This document shows, piece after piece, positions 32,881 through 41,551 of a stretch of DNA of 64,000 nucleotides (positions are counted from its first letter, which is position 1; every line of letters begins with the position of its first letter). The translations under genes and the position numbers were made by a program. The notes under the pieces were generated by a model that saw nothing but the letters and a program-made list of their open reading frames with translations, did not search any database and was not told the origin of the DNA. This DNA is from JAAXGX01 sp965203565 (GTDB taxonomy: Bacteria; Acidobacteriota; Vicinamibacteria; Vicinamibacterales; UBA8438), in contig OZ241896.1 in the NCBI GenBank assembly GCA_965203565.1, positions 2,604,001-2,668,000 on the forward strand, given 5' to 3'.

Positions 32881-33909
32881 CTACGATTCCGGATAGCGGA
32901 TGCGGTGGCACAGCGCCGCGCGGGGGTCGCGGCTCAGCCGGGCCATCACCTCCGGCAACTCGGCGAAGTCGCTCTCGCCGGTGATCAGCGCGTCGAGCTC
33001 GGGCGCGCGCAGCAGGTCGAGCGCCAGCCGCAATCGGCGCGCGCGGCTCCACCGCGGAGCCCGATCGGGGGGCACGCGGCCGACCTGGCTGCTGCGGAGC
33101 GTCAGACGGCGCGAGTGGAACTGCTCGCCGAGCGGCAGCGGGACGGACTCGGACCCGTACCAGCTCGCCTCCACGACGGCGCCCTCGACGCCCGCGGCGC
33201 CGAGCGCGCTGCGCAGGCCGGCCGGCCGGCCGCTGGCGTGGACGACCAGGTCGGCGTCCGCCGCCCGCGGCGGCTCGGCCTCGAACGCCAGCCCGAGCGA
33301 CCGGGCGGCCGCTGCGCGCGCCGGGTTGACGTCGACCACGGTGACGTCGGCGCCCGGGACCTGCCGGCACAGCCACGCCGCCAGCAGTCCGACGACGCCT
33401 GCGCCGATCACCACGATCCGGTCGCCGACGGTGGGCCGGGCGTCCCAGGCGACGTTGACCGCCGTCTCCAGGTTGGCGGTGAGCACCGCGCGGCCGGCGG
33501 GGACGTCGGCCGGGACCGGCGTCACCGCCGACGCCGGCACGCGGTACAGATCCTGGTGCGGGTAGAGGCAGAACACCGTCCGCCCGGCCAGATCCGCCGC
33601 CGCGCCGCCGTCAGTGGCCGCTGCGCCCGTTCCGGCCGGTTCGACCTGCTCGACCGTGCCCACGCTGGCGTACCCGTACTTGACCGGGCCGGGAAACTCG
33701 CCCTCCTGGAACGGCGCGCGCATCGCCCGATGCTGGGAAGGCGGCACGCGGCCCGTGAACACCAGCGACTCGGTGCCGCGGCTGACGCCGGAGCAGATCG
33801 CACGGACCAGCACCTGGCCGGCTTGCGCGGGAGGCAGGTCGGCCTGCACGATCTCCCCGCGGCCGGGTGACCGGATCCAGAACTGCCGTGCGGTGCGGAT
33901 GCTCGACAT
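32881..33909 (-). CDS. medium-chain (zinc-type) alcohol dehydrogenase-like protein
   Basis: 342 residues from the ATG at 33909. MDR superfamily: CSGVSRGTESLVF near residue 36, an NAD(P)-binding motif IVVIGAGVVGLLAAWL (about 160-175), VDVNPARAAAA following as strand 2, and a C-terminal GESDFAELP. The classical catalytic zinc ligands cannot be followed clearly (GTES replaces the usual GHE region), so it may work without zinc. It is the first gene of the five-gene operon; the PTPS-like gene follows after 24 bases. Confidence 0.85.
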   Translation of the reverse strand: MSSIRTARQFWIRSPGRGEIVQADLPPAQAGQVLVRAICSGVSRGTESLVFTGRVPPSQHRAMRAPFQEGEFPGPVKYGYASVGTVEQVEPAGTGAAATDGGAAADLAGRTVFCLYPHQDLYRVPASAVTPVPADVPAGRAVLTANLETAVNVAWDARPTVGDRIVVIGAGVVGLLAAWLCRQVPGADVTVVDVNPARAAAARSLGLAFEAEPPRAADADLVVHASGRPAGLRSALGAAGVEGAVVEASWYGSESVPLPLGEQFHSRRLTLRSSQVGRVPPDRAPRWSRARRLRLALDLLRAPELDALITGESDFAELPEVMARLSRDPRAALCHRIRYPES

Positions 33910-34062
33910 GACGAGTCGGGATCGGGCCGGCCGGCGATGCCGGTCGTCGCCGGCGTTGCGGGGCGGCAACTTGACCTGTCGGCGCTCCACCTGCTCCGAT
34001 TGACGGCATTGTACGCGCTGCTTGCAGCCGGCGTCGTGTTGGCGGCGTCAGCCGGGACCGGC

Positions 34063-34088
34063 AGCCCGTGGTGGAACCCTGCGTCGCG
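34063..34088 (+). repeat. left-end fragment of the 156-bp element
   Basis: AGCCCGTGGTGGAACCCTGC plus GTCGC matches the first 25 bases of the element with one change, then diverges. It stops 24 bases before the uridine kinase start. Confidence 0.75.
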
Positions 34089-34111
34089 GCCACGCGCAGC
34101 ATGACGGTTCA

Positions 34112-34738
34112 ATGGAACTCCCTCACTTGATCGGCGTCGCCGGGCATTCCGGCGCCGGAAAAACGCTGCTGGCCCGGCATCTGGCGGATGCGCTGGCGGG
34201 TTCGGCCGATGCGGCGCTGCCGCTCGACGCCTATTACGTCGATCGGCGCCGCGTGCCGGTCGAAGCCAGGAGGCTCCTGAACTTCGACGCGCCGGAGGCG
34301 CTGGATCTTACGCTTCTGGTCGAGCATCTCCGGCGGCTGGCGGCCGGCGAACCCGTCGACCGGCCGGCCTACGACTTTCACACCCACGTCCGACGCCAGC
34401 GGACCGTTCCCCTCGTCCCCGGCCGGGTCGTCGTCGTGGAAGGCCGCCTGACGCTCCACTACGAAGCAGTACGGGCGCTGTTGGGAACCCGGGTGTTCGT
34501 GGCGACCGACGGGGACACCTGTCTGAGAAGACGCCTGGCGCGCGACGCGCACGAGCGTGGACGGACCGCGGAGTCGGTTCGGGAGCAGTGGCGCGCCACC
34601 GTGCAGCCGATGTTCGAACGGTACGTCGAGCCGACCCGCCGGTACGCGGACCTGATTGTCGATGGAGCCGAGCCGGTCGAGCGGATGGCCGCCCCCGTGC
34701 TGGAGATGGTGGCGCGGAGGCTCGGCGGCCCGTGGTGA
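34112..34738 (+). CDS. udk: uridine kinase-like P-loop kinase
   Basis: 208 residues. Walker A GHSGAGKT (10-17), DAYYVD (about 44-49), NFDAPEALDL, YDFHTHVRRQRT (the uridine-binding YDF..H.R run) and VVVEGRLTLHY match uridine/cytidine kinase, which phosphorylates uridine with ATP or GTP. The last residues (GGPW and stop) are encoded by sequence that resembles the end of the dispersed element in inverted orientation, so the C-terminus may have been rewritten. The gene stands alone between element fragments, unlike its neighbours. Confidence 0.87.
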   Translation: MELPHLIGVAGHSGAGKTLLARHLADALAGSADAALPLDAYYVDRRRVPVEARRLLNFDAPEALDLTLLVEHLRRLAAGEPVDRPAYDFHTHVRRQRTVPLVPGRVVVVEGRLTLHYEAVRALLGTRVFVATDGDTCLRRRLARDAHERGRTAESVREQWRATVQPMFERYVEPTRRYADLIVDGAEPVERMAAPVLEMVARRLGGPW

Positions 34739-34753
34739 AACGTCTCGCTGCGG
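34726..34753 (-). repeat. right-end fragment of the 156-bp element, inverted
   Basis: GCCCGTGGTGAAA then CTCGCTGCGG resembles the reverse complement of the element's right end, with a small gap. It overlaps the udk stop codon. Confidence 0.45.
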
Positions 34754-34763
34754 ACTGCCGGCT

Positions 34764-35768
34764 TCACCGGTCGAGGACGGAGCCGAGGATTCGCCCGACG
34801 GCGGCGAGCATCCGGGTCGCCGAATCGGACGGGACGAGCGGTTCGCGCGACAGGAACTCGAGCACGGCCGCCGCCTGCGTCCCGCGCGTGACCGGGACGC
34901 CGCACGCGCCGCGTATTCCCGGCATGCTCGCCCGGCGCTCGGCGGAGAACGTCGGGTCGCTCTCGACGTTGGCCACCCAGATGACGCGCCCGGACTGCAT
35001 GACCCGCCCGGCGAGTCCGTCGCCGGCCGATGGCCGTTCGCGCGCCAGCGCCGGCCGGAGCGGCTCGAAGTCGTCTCCGTCGATCGCCGCCGCTTCGGGG
35101 ACCGGGTCGAGCCGCCGGCTCCCGTCGGGCGCCGCGCGATAAGCATGACCGACCGGCCAACCTGCCCACCGGCAGACCAGACCGTTGACTTGGCGCGCGG
35201 CCGATTCGAACGAGCCCGCAGCGCTCGCGGCGTCGAGCGCCCGCTGCAGGAGATCGAGATCGGCCGTGCGGCTTGCGAGCTCCCGGTCCCGCTCGGCCAG
35301 CGCCGCACCGGCGTCGCGCGCCTCCGTGACGTCGACGTACAGCATGAGCACTTCGCCGTGGTCCGACGGAGCGATCCGGATGTCGAGCCACCGGCCGTCG
35401 GCCGTGCGCACCACGTCTCGCGACGCCTCCCGGAGACCGGCCAACCGCGCGCCCACCCACGATTCGACCCGGTCGTCCGGCGTCTGGATCAGACCGCGGG
35501 CGGCGGTGAACCGCAGCAGATCCTCCATCTCCAGGCCGGGTCTCAGAGGCGTCCCCGGATAGAAATCACGGAACCGCGGGTTGCAGGCGACGAGCCGGCC
35601 GGCGGCGTTCCAGACCGCCAGGCCGACCGAGTCGCCGGCGAGCACCGACGCCAGGCGCGACCCGAGCCGGGCCGCGTGGCCGCGGGCGGCGTGCAGCCGC
35701 CGCGCCAGCGCCGCCGCCACGGCGCCCAGCGCCAGCGCCAGGGCCAGCAGCGTCCAGACGAGCGACAT
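34764..35768 (-). CDS. membrane-anchored PAS-GAF sensor protein
   Basis: 334 residues from the ATG at 35768. One N-terminal membrane span (2-20) is followed by a PAS domain of the PAS_7 kind (about 37-150: GLAVWNAAGRLVACNPRF, DGRWLDIRI, LMLYVDVTEARDA), a short coiled coil (about 150-180), and a GAF domain (about 185-330: GDGLAGRVMQSGRVIWVANV, MPGIRGACGVPV). No kinase, cyclase or output domain follows, so it must signal through a partner. The divergent secreted protein gene starts 56 bases away. Confidence 0.83.
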   Translation of the reverse strand: MSLVWTLLALALALGAVAAALARRLHAARGHAARLGSRLASVLAGDSVGLAVWNAAGRLVACNPRFRDFYPGTPLRPGLEMEDLLRFTAARGLIQTPDDRVESWVGARLAGLREASRDVVRTADGRWLDIRIAPSDHGEVLMLYVDVTEARDAGAALAERDRELASRTADLDLLQRALDAASAAGSFESAARQVNGLVCRWAGWPVGHAYRAAPDGSRRLDPVPEAAAIDGDDFEPLRPALARERPSAGDGLAGRVMQSGRVIWVANVESDPTFSAERRASMPGIRGACGVPVTRGTQAAAVLEFLSREPLVPSDSATRMLAAVGRILGSVLDR

Positions 35769-35824
35769 CGCACGGAATCGTACATGCCTTGACAAGCCGC
35801 CGCGCCGGGCGTACGGTGACGCCG

Positions 35825-36184
35825 ATGGCGGCTGCCGCCTTCGCACTGACCCTCATGCTGCTGACAGCGGCGGCGGCGGCGGGCAACGGGCAGAATCCGG
35901 ATCAGGAGGCGCCGTTCGACGTTGCGGCGCTTCCGATCTCCCTCGACCGGATCAAGCGTCAGCTCGACCGCCTGCCGGTCGTCGAAGGTCCGCAGAACGT
36001 GCTGCGACTGAGCTTCTACGTCCGCGTCTACGCGCCGGCTCCGCCGATCAGGGTGTTCGAAGGGTTCGACCTGCGCCACGGGCCGGCGCCGTTCTCCGCG
36101 CCGACGCACGCCGAGATGCGGCGCGTGGCGACCCCGCCCGAGTTCCGATCGCGCGCGGTGATGTCAGGGTCCTTCGGCTGGTAG
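35825..36184 (+). CDS. secreted hypothetical protein
   Basis: 119 residues with a clear signal peptide (about 1-22, alanine-rich, ending AAAAAG). The mature part has LPISLDRIKRQLDRLP and LRLSFYVRVYAP. No family is recognised. The last 21 bases overlap the end of the convergent small gene. A start 12 codons upstream at 35789 is possible, but MAAAAFALTLMLL fits a signal peptide best. Confidence 0.65.
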   Translation: MAAAAFALTLMLLTAAAAAGNGQNPDQEAPFDVAALPISLDRIKRQLDRLPVVEGPQNVLRLSFYVRVYAPAPPIRVFEGFDLRHGPAPFSAPTHAEMRRVATPPEFRSRAVMSGSFGW

Positions 36185-36430
36185 CGGCAGCGTCCAGCGC
36201 CGGAGAGGAACCGAAACCAGGAGGTATCGCTTCCGCAGGTCGACCACACGGGCCGCGTAGGCGCGCTTCGGGATCGCGCCCCGCACGCGCCGCTCGCGCA
36301 GCCGCCGCAGTTCGAAGCGGTACAGGTCGTTGACGAACTCGTGGACCAGTTCCGGCGGCGTCTCGGGCGTGGGGCGCACGCCGTGCGCGGCGAGCGCCTC
36401 GATCACTTGCGGGCGGTAGCGGAAGCTCAC
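36164..36430 (-). CDS. small conserved-looking protein following lacD
   Basis: 88 residues from a GTG that overlaps the aldolase stop (GTGA). It is helical and basic, with TPETPPELVHEFVNDLYRFE, LRRLRERRVRG and VVDLRKRYLLVSVPL. The regular amphipathic helices and translational coupling argue that it is real. I do not recognise a family. Confidence 0.65.
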   Translation of the reverse strand: MSFRYRPQVIEALAAHGVRPTPETPPELVHEFVNDLYRFELRRLRERRVRGAIPKRAYAARVVDLRKRYLLVSVPLRRWTLPLPAEGP

Positions 36431-37440
36431 GCGGTGGCGAGCAGCGCATCGGCCGAACTGACGCCGAACGACTCGAACCAGGCGCCGGCCCGGGTCAGCC
36501 GCTCGTTGACGTTGCCGATGTTCTCGACCCCTTCGGTCTCCAGCCAGCGGCGGAACGCCTCGACGCCTTCCTTCGCATAGACCGGAATCCCGTCCTTCCA
36601 CGTCGCGCGCCCGCACAGCACGCCGGCCCACCTGACGCCCGACTCGGCCGCCAGCTCCAGCGACTCGGTGAACTCGGCGTTGCTCACTCCCGCCGACAGG
36701 TAGATGAACGGCCGGGTGGCGACGGCGGCGGCGGCGCGGAAATGGTCGAGCGCCTCCGCGCGGGTGTACGCCTCCTCGCCGGCGAAGGCGTTCGCCCCCT
36801 TGACGAACCGCATGTTGACCGGGACCTCCACCTTCATGACGTCGACGCCGTACCGGCCCTTGGTGAACTCCGCCATACTGCCCGCCACCACCTGCGGCTT
36901 GATCCGCGCGAACGCGGCGCCCTTTTCGTCGCCGCCGGACGGGTCGTACCCGACGAACTCGAGGAAGAACGGGACGTCGTTCGTCCGGCACTCGTCGCCG
37001 ATCCGCTCCACGAAGGCGTGCTTCTCCTCGTTGATCTCCGCGGCCTCGAACGGGGTGTAGTAGAGCAGAACCTTGACGCAGTCGGCTCCGGCCTCCTTCA
37101 ACCGCCGCACCGACCAGTGGGACAGCAGATCGGGAAGCCGCCCGGGGCGGCTGTTGTCGTAGCCGCTCTGCTCGTACGCCAGCAGGAGGCCGGCGTCGGC
37201 GCTGCGCCGCTTCGACGGCCCGATCCCCCACTGCGGGTCGAGCAGGATGGCGGAGGCGTGCGGCGTCAGGACCTCGGTGACCGCCCCCTTGAACTCCTCC
37301 ATCATCGCGTCGGTGACCTCGCTCCCCTTCGCCTTCGCCAGCGCCTTCCGGAGCGACCCCCGCTGGTCCATGGCGGCCGCGCCGATCGTCCCTCCGGCGG
37401 TCGAGACCGCCTTCAACCCGGCAAGTTTCCCTGGTGTCAT
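36427..37440 (-). CDS. lacD: tagatose 1,6-diphosphate aldolase (LacD family)
   Basis: 337 residues, TIM-barrel class I aldolase. AMDQRGSLRKAL near residue 23, LLDPQWG (67-73), DCVKVLLYYTP with a lysine that fits the Schiff-base strand, and RPFIYLSAGVSNAEF are family blocks. The family splits tagatose 1,6-bisphosphate, though homologues outside Gram-positives may act on other sugar phosphates. No other tagatose genes are nearby. It starts at the ATG at 37440, 50 bases after the ggt stop on the same strand. Confidence 0.88.
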   Translation of the reverse strand: MTPGKLAGLKAVSTAGGTIGAAAMDQRGSLRKALAKAKGSEVTDAMMEEFKGAVTEVLTPHASAILLDPQWGIGPSKRRSADAGLLLAYEQSGYDNSRPGRLPDLLSHWSVRRLKEAGADCVKVLLYYTPFEAAEINEEKHAFVERIGDECRTNDVPFFLEFVGYDPSGGDEKGAAFARIKPQVVAGSMAEFTKGRYGVDVMKVEVPVNMRFVKGANAFAGEEAYTRAEALDHFRAAAAVATRPFIYLSAGVSNAEFTESLELAAESGVRWAGVLCGRATWKDGIPVYAKEGVEAFRRWLETEGVENIGNVNERLTRAGAWFESFGVSSADALLATA

Positions 37441-37490
37441 CGTGTCTCGGTCCCCCCGTGCAAAACCTTCATTGTAACGCGGCAACGCGC

Positions 37491-39200
37491 TCAGTACCCG
37501 AGCGCCGTGCTCCCCGCCCAGCGCCGGTCGACCGCGCCTTCGAGCCGGCCGGCGGCGGCATCGTACACGATAGCGTGGACCACCCCCTGGCTCGGACGCG
37601 CCGTCAGGGCGTGGCCCCGCGCCTCCAGCCCGGCGACGGCGGCGGGCGACAGGCCGCCCTGCTCGTGGAAGATCCGGTCGGGCAGCCACTGGTGGTGGAA
37701 CCGCGGGGCGTCCACCGCCTCCTGCACGTCCATCCCGAAGTCGATGACGTTGACCAGCGTGTGCAGCACCGTGTTGATGATCGTCCGGCCGCCGGGGCTG
37801 CCGGTGAGCATCAGCAGCCGGCCGTCCTTCTCCACGATGGTGGGCGTCATGCTCGACAGCATCCGCTTGCCGGCGGCGGCCAGGTTCGGCGGCGTCCCGA
37901 TCAGGCCGTCCGCGGTCGTCAGCCCGGGCGCGGCGTTGAAGTCGCCCATCTCGTTGTTGAGCAGGAACCCGGCCCCCGGCACGACGATCTTCGACCCGTA
38001 CGCCTGCTCGATCGTGCAGGTCATCGAGACGGCGAGGCGGTCCGCGTCCACCACCGAAAGGTGCGTCGTCGCCTCCCCTTCCGCGGGCCAGGTGAACGAC
38101 GTGGGCGACGAGCGCGAGGCCCGGTCCGGATCGATCGTGCTCCGCAGCCGGCCGGCGTACGGCTTCGAGATCAGCCGCGGGATCGGCATGGACGGATTCA
38201 GCTCCGGGTCGCCGAGATGGCGCGCCCGGTCCGCGTACGCCCGCCGCATCGTCTCCGCCATCAGGTGGACGGTGCGCGCGGCGCCCGGTCCGGAGACGCG
38301 CAGGTCGAACCCCTCCAGCACGTTCAGCATCTCGACCAGCACGACGCCGCCCGAACTCGGCGGCGGCATCGTGATCACGTCGTGGCCGCGGTAGACGCCC
38401 CGGATCGGCTCGCGTTTACGGGCGCGGTAGGCGGCCAGATCGTCCCGGGTGATCAGGCCGCCGTTCGCCGCCATCTCGCGCGTGATCAGATCGGCGGTGC
38501 GGCCTCGATAGAACCCGTCCGGCCCGCCGTCGGCGATACGCTCCAGCGTCCGCGCGAGGTCGGGCTGCCGGAGGACTTCTCCCGCCTCGTAGGGGGCGCC
38601 CCGCCGGGAGAACTGCGCCATCGACGCCGGATACGGCGCCATCTCCGCCAGTACGCCGGCGAGCGACCGGGCCTGATGGTCCGGCAGGGCGAACCCGTCG
38701 CGGGCCAGGGCGATCGCCGGCTCGACCAGGCTGCGCCACGGCAACCGGCCCCGCTCCGACCAGGCGAGATGCAGGCCGGCGACGGTTCCCGGCACGCCGA
38801 CGGCCGCGTGGCCGTCGTGATGCCGCCGGGCGTCGTACGCGCCGTCGACCAGAAACATCTCCGCGTGCGCCGCGGCGGGGGCCGTCTCCCGGAAGTCGTA
38901 CGCAACGGGCGGCCCGGACGGCGGACGGACGACCAGGAACCCGCCGCCGCCGACGTTGCCCGCCTGCGGGTGGGTCACCGCCAGCGCGAACGCCGCGGCG
39001 ACCGCGGCGTCGACGGCCGAGCCGCCCGCCTGCAGCGCGTCGAGGCCGATGCGCGCCGCCTGCGGCTCCTGCGCCGCCACCATGCCGCGGCGCGCCCGGA
39101 CCGGTTGCGCGCCGGCGGCGAGCGGCGCCAGGAAGACCGCGGCGGCGAGGACCGCGGCGACGAGAGCAGGAATCCCGGATCGCCGGCGCAGGCGGCGCAT
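37491..39200 (-). CDS. ggt: gamma-glutamyltransferase/peptidase
   Basis: 569 residues with a signal peptide (about 1-31, ending AGAQ). It is an N-terminal nucleophile hydrolase made as a proenzyme. The autocleavage and catalytic threonine is in the EGEATTHLSVVDADRLAVS stretch; glutamate-binding residues SPGGRTIIN are near the C-terminus. It breaks down glutathione and gamma-glutamyl peptides in the periplasm. An in-frame GTG two codons upstream (39206) is an alternative start; longer versions would lose the signal peptide. Confidence 0.95.
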   Translation of the reverse strand: MRRLRRRSGIPALVAAVLAAAVFLAPLAAGAQPVRARRGMVAAQEPQAARIGLDALQAGGSAVDAAVAAAFALAVTHPQAGNVGGGGFLVVRPPSGPPVAYDFRETAPAAAHAEMFLVDGAYDARRHHDGHAAVGVPGTVAGLHLAWSERGRLPWRSLVEPAIALARDGFALPDHQARSLAGVLAEMAPYPASMAQFSRRGAPYEAGEVLRQPDLARTLERIADGGPDGFYRGRTADLITREMAANGGLITRDDLAAYRARKREPIRGVYRGHDVITMPPPSSGGVVLVEMLNVLEGFDLRVSGPGAARTVHLMAETMRRAYADRARHLGDPELNPSMPIPRLISKPYAGRLRSTIDPDRASRSSPTSFTWPAEGEATTHLSVVDADRLAVSMTCTIEQAYGSKIVVPGAGFLLNNEMGDFNAAPGLTTADGLIGTPPNLAAAGKRMLSSMTPTIVEKDGRLLMLTGSPGGRTIINTVLHTLVNVIDFGMDVQEAVDAPRFHHQWLPDRIFHEQGGLSPAAVAGLEARGHALTARPSQGVVHAIVYDAAAGRLEGAVDRRWAGSTALGY

Positions 39201-39360
39201 CGTCACGGGATTATCATAGCGGGCGCCGCGCGAGCCGCGAGCAGGCAACAGGTAAGATGAGCGGCGTGAACGGATCATCCCGGCTGGCGAGTCTCGCGGC
39301 GGCGGCGGCGCTGCACTTGCTCCGGAAACGATGAGCGGAGATGAACGGAACGGAGGCCCC

Positions 39361-39786
39361 ATGACCCGGGAAGACCTGATCGACCGACTGAACGAAGACC
39401 TCGCCAGCGAGTTCGGCGCCATCATCCAGTACGTCACCTACGCCGCCCGCGCGACCGGACCGTACCGGCCCCAGCTTTCGCAGTTCTTCCTGGCGGAGGT
39501 GCCGGACGAGCAGATGCACGCGCAGTTCCTCGCCAACAAGATCGTCTCGCTCGGCGGCGCGCCGACCACGCAGGCGCGTCCCGTGCCGTTGCCCGACGGC
39601 AACCGCGCGATGCTGGAGGAGGTGGTCGCAGCGGAGAAGCGCGCCACCGAGTCGTACGTGGAGCGGGCCCGGCAGGCCGAGGAGTTCGGCGACAAGGGAC
39701 TCGTCGTCCAGCTCGAGGACTTCATCCGCGACGAGAGCAGCCACGTCGAGGAGACCGAGCGGATTCTGCGGGACTGGCCGCTGTAG
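39361..39786 (+). CDS. ferritin-like diiron protein
   Basis: 141 residues. A four-helix bundle with iron ligands in EFGAIIQY (Glu18), the E-x-x-H of DEQMHAQF (about 50-53), EKRATESY, and DESSHVEETERIL near the C-terminus. GGAGG at 39352-39356 selects the ATG at 39361 over one 30 bases upstream. It resembles short bacterioferritin/DPS-like proteins that store or detoxify iron. Haem-binding Met cannot be placed with confidence. Confidence 0.88.
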   Translation: MTREDLIDRLNEDLASEFGAIIQYVTYAARATGPYRPQLSQFFLAEVPDEQMHAQFLANKIVSLGGAPTTQARPVPLPDGNRAMLEEVVAAEKRATESYVERARQAEEFGDKGLVVQLEDFIRDESSHVEETERILRDWPL

Positions 39787-39835
39787 CCGGCGGCCGGCGC
39801 CTGCTGCGACCCCCGCGCAGCGCCGAAAGCGGCGC

Positions 39836-41515
39836 CTACCGGGTGAGCTTGCGGAACTTGACCCGGCGGGGCCGGTCCGCCGCCGCGCCCAGGCGGCGCC
39901 GGCGGTCGGCCTCGTAGTCGGCGTAGGCGCCGGCGAACCAGACCACCGCCCCGTCGTCCTCGAACGCGATGACGTGCGTCGCGATCCGGTCCAGCAGCCA
40001 CCGGTCGTGGCTGACGACGACGGCGCATCCGGCGAAGGCGACGAGCGCGTCCTCCAGGGCGCGCAAGGTATCGACGTCGAGATCGTTCGTCGGCTCGTCG
40101 AGCAGGAGGAGGTTGGCGCCGCCGCGGAGGAGCCTGGCGAGCTGGACCCGGTTGCGCTCGCCGCCGGAGAGCGCGCCGACCCGCCGCTGCTGATCGCGCC
40201 CCCGGAAGTTGAACCACGACACGTACGCGCGCGAGGCGACCGTCCGCGACCCGAGCATCACCTCGTCCCGGCCGCCCGATATCTCTTCCCAGACCGTCCG
40301 ATCCGGATCGAGCGCATCGCGCGTCTGGTCGACGTACCCCAGGCGGACGGTGTCGCCGAGCCGGAGCGTTCCGCCGTCCGGCTGTTCGGCGCCGGTGATC
40401 AGGCGCAGGAGCGTCGTCTTGCCGGCGCCGTTCGGCCCGATCACACCGACGATCCCGGCCGGCGGCAACGTGAACGACAGGCCGTCGATCAGGAGGCGGT
40501 CGCCGTACCCCTTCCGCAGGCCGGCCGCCTCGACGACCACGTCGCCGAGGCGCGGGCCGGGCGGGACGCAGATCTCGGCCGACTCGATCCGCTGCGCCGG
40601 GTCTTCGGCGAGCAGCCGCTCGTACGCGCCGAGGCGCGCCTTCCCCTTCGCCTGCCGCGCGCGCGGCGACATCCGGATCCATTCGAGCTCCCGCTGCAAC
40701 GTGCGCCGCCGCTTCGCTTCCCGCTTGTCCTCGATCGCCAGGCGCCGCTCCTTCTGCTCCAGCCACGACGAATAGTTCCCTTTCCACGGAATGCCGGCGC
40801 CGCGGTCGAGCTCGAGGATCCAGCCCGCCACGTTGTCGAGGAAGTAGCGGTCGTGCGTCACCGCCACGACCGTGCCGGGATACCCGGCCAGGAACCGTTC
40901 CAGCCACGCCACCGTCTGCGCGTCGAGATGGTTCGTCGGCTCGTCGAGCAGGAGCAGGTCGGGCGACTTCAGCAGCACGCGGCAGAGCGCGACGCGGCGG
41001 CGCTCCCCGCCCGAGAGCCGCGCGACGCCGGCCGCCGGCGGCGGCAGCCGAAGCGCCTCCATCGCCATCTCGACCCGGGCGTCGAGGTCCCAGGCTCCGG
41101 CGGCGTCCATCGCGTCCTGCAGCCGGCCCTGCTCCTCCATCACCGGCCCGTAGTCGGTCAACCCCGACGAGAGCGCGGCGGTCACCTCGTCGTACTGCCG
41201 GAGGAGATCGCGCGCGTGCGCCACCCCTTCCTCCACGTTCTCCGCGACGGTCTTCGACGGGTCGAGCTGCGGCTCCTGCGGCAGGTAGTCCACCGTCGCG
41301 CCGTCGGCCGGGAACGCTTCCCCCTCGAAGTCGGCGATCTCGCCCGCCATGATCCGCAGCAACGTCGACTTGCCGGCGCCGTTGGCGCCGAGGACGCCGA
41401 TCTTCGCGCCGGGCAGCAGCGACAGCCAGAGGTCCTTCAGCACCGCCTGCCCGGGCGGGAAGACCTTGCCGAGGCCTTTCATGGTGTAGACGAACCGGGG
41501 TTCGGCCGCAGGCAT
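39836..41515 (-). CDS. ettA: energy-dependent translational throttle protein EttA (ABC-F)
   Basis: 559 residues, two ABC domains and no membrane part. Walker A motifs GANGAGKST (about 43-51) and GPNGAGKTT (about 357-365), signature LSGGERRRVALCR and LSGGERNRVQLAR, and Walker B LLLLDEPTNHLD and LLLLDEPTNDLD. Between the domains is the EttA-type linker (SWLEQKERRLAIEDKREAKR). EttA binds the ribosomal E site and gates the first peptide bond according to ATP level. Length matches the family. Confidence 0.96.
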   Translation of the reverse strand: MPAAEPRFVYTMKGLGKVFPPGQAVLKDLWLSLLPGAKIGVLGANGAGKSTLLRIMAGEIADFEGEAFPADGATVDYLPQEPQLDPSKTVAENVEEGVAHARDLLRQYDEVTAALSSGLTDYGPVMEEQGRLQDAMDAAGAWDLDARVEMAMEALRLPPPAAGVARLSGGERRRVALCRVLLKSPDLLLLDEPTNHLDAQTVAWLERFLAGYPGTVVAVTHDRYFLDNVAGWILELDRGAGIPWKGNYSSWLEQKERRLAIEDKREAKRRRTLQRELEWIRMSPRARQAKGKARLGAYERLLAEDPAQRIESAEICVPPGPRLGDVVVEAAGLRKGYGDRLLIDGLSFTLPPAGIVGVIGPNGAGKTTLLRLITGAEQPDGGTLRLGDTVRLGYVDQTRDALDPDRTVWEEISGGRDEVMLGSRTVASRAYVSWFNFRGRDQQRRVGALSGGERNRVQLARLLRGGANLLLLDEPTNDLDVDTLRALEDALVAFAGCAVVVSHDRWLLDRIATHVIAFEDDGAVVWFAGAYADYEADRRRRLGAAADRPRRVKFRKLTR

Positions 41516-41551
41516 GGACAGTGTTTTTCGGTGAACGGCCCGGGCGGCCGG

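Noticed and set aside
31930..33376. N-terminal extension of the glycosyltransferase reading frame on the minus strand
   Set aside because: It runs through the PTPS-like gene in another frame; the GTG at 32461 with the stop-start overlap is the supported start.
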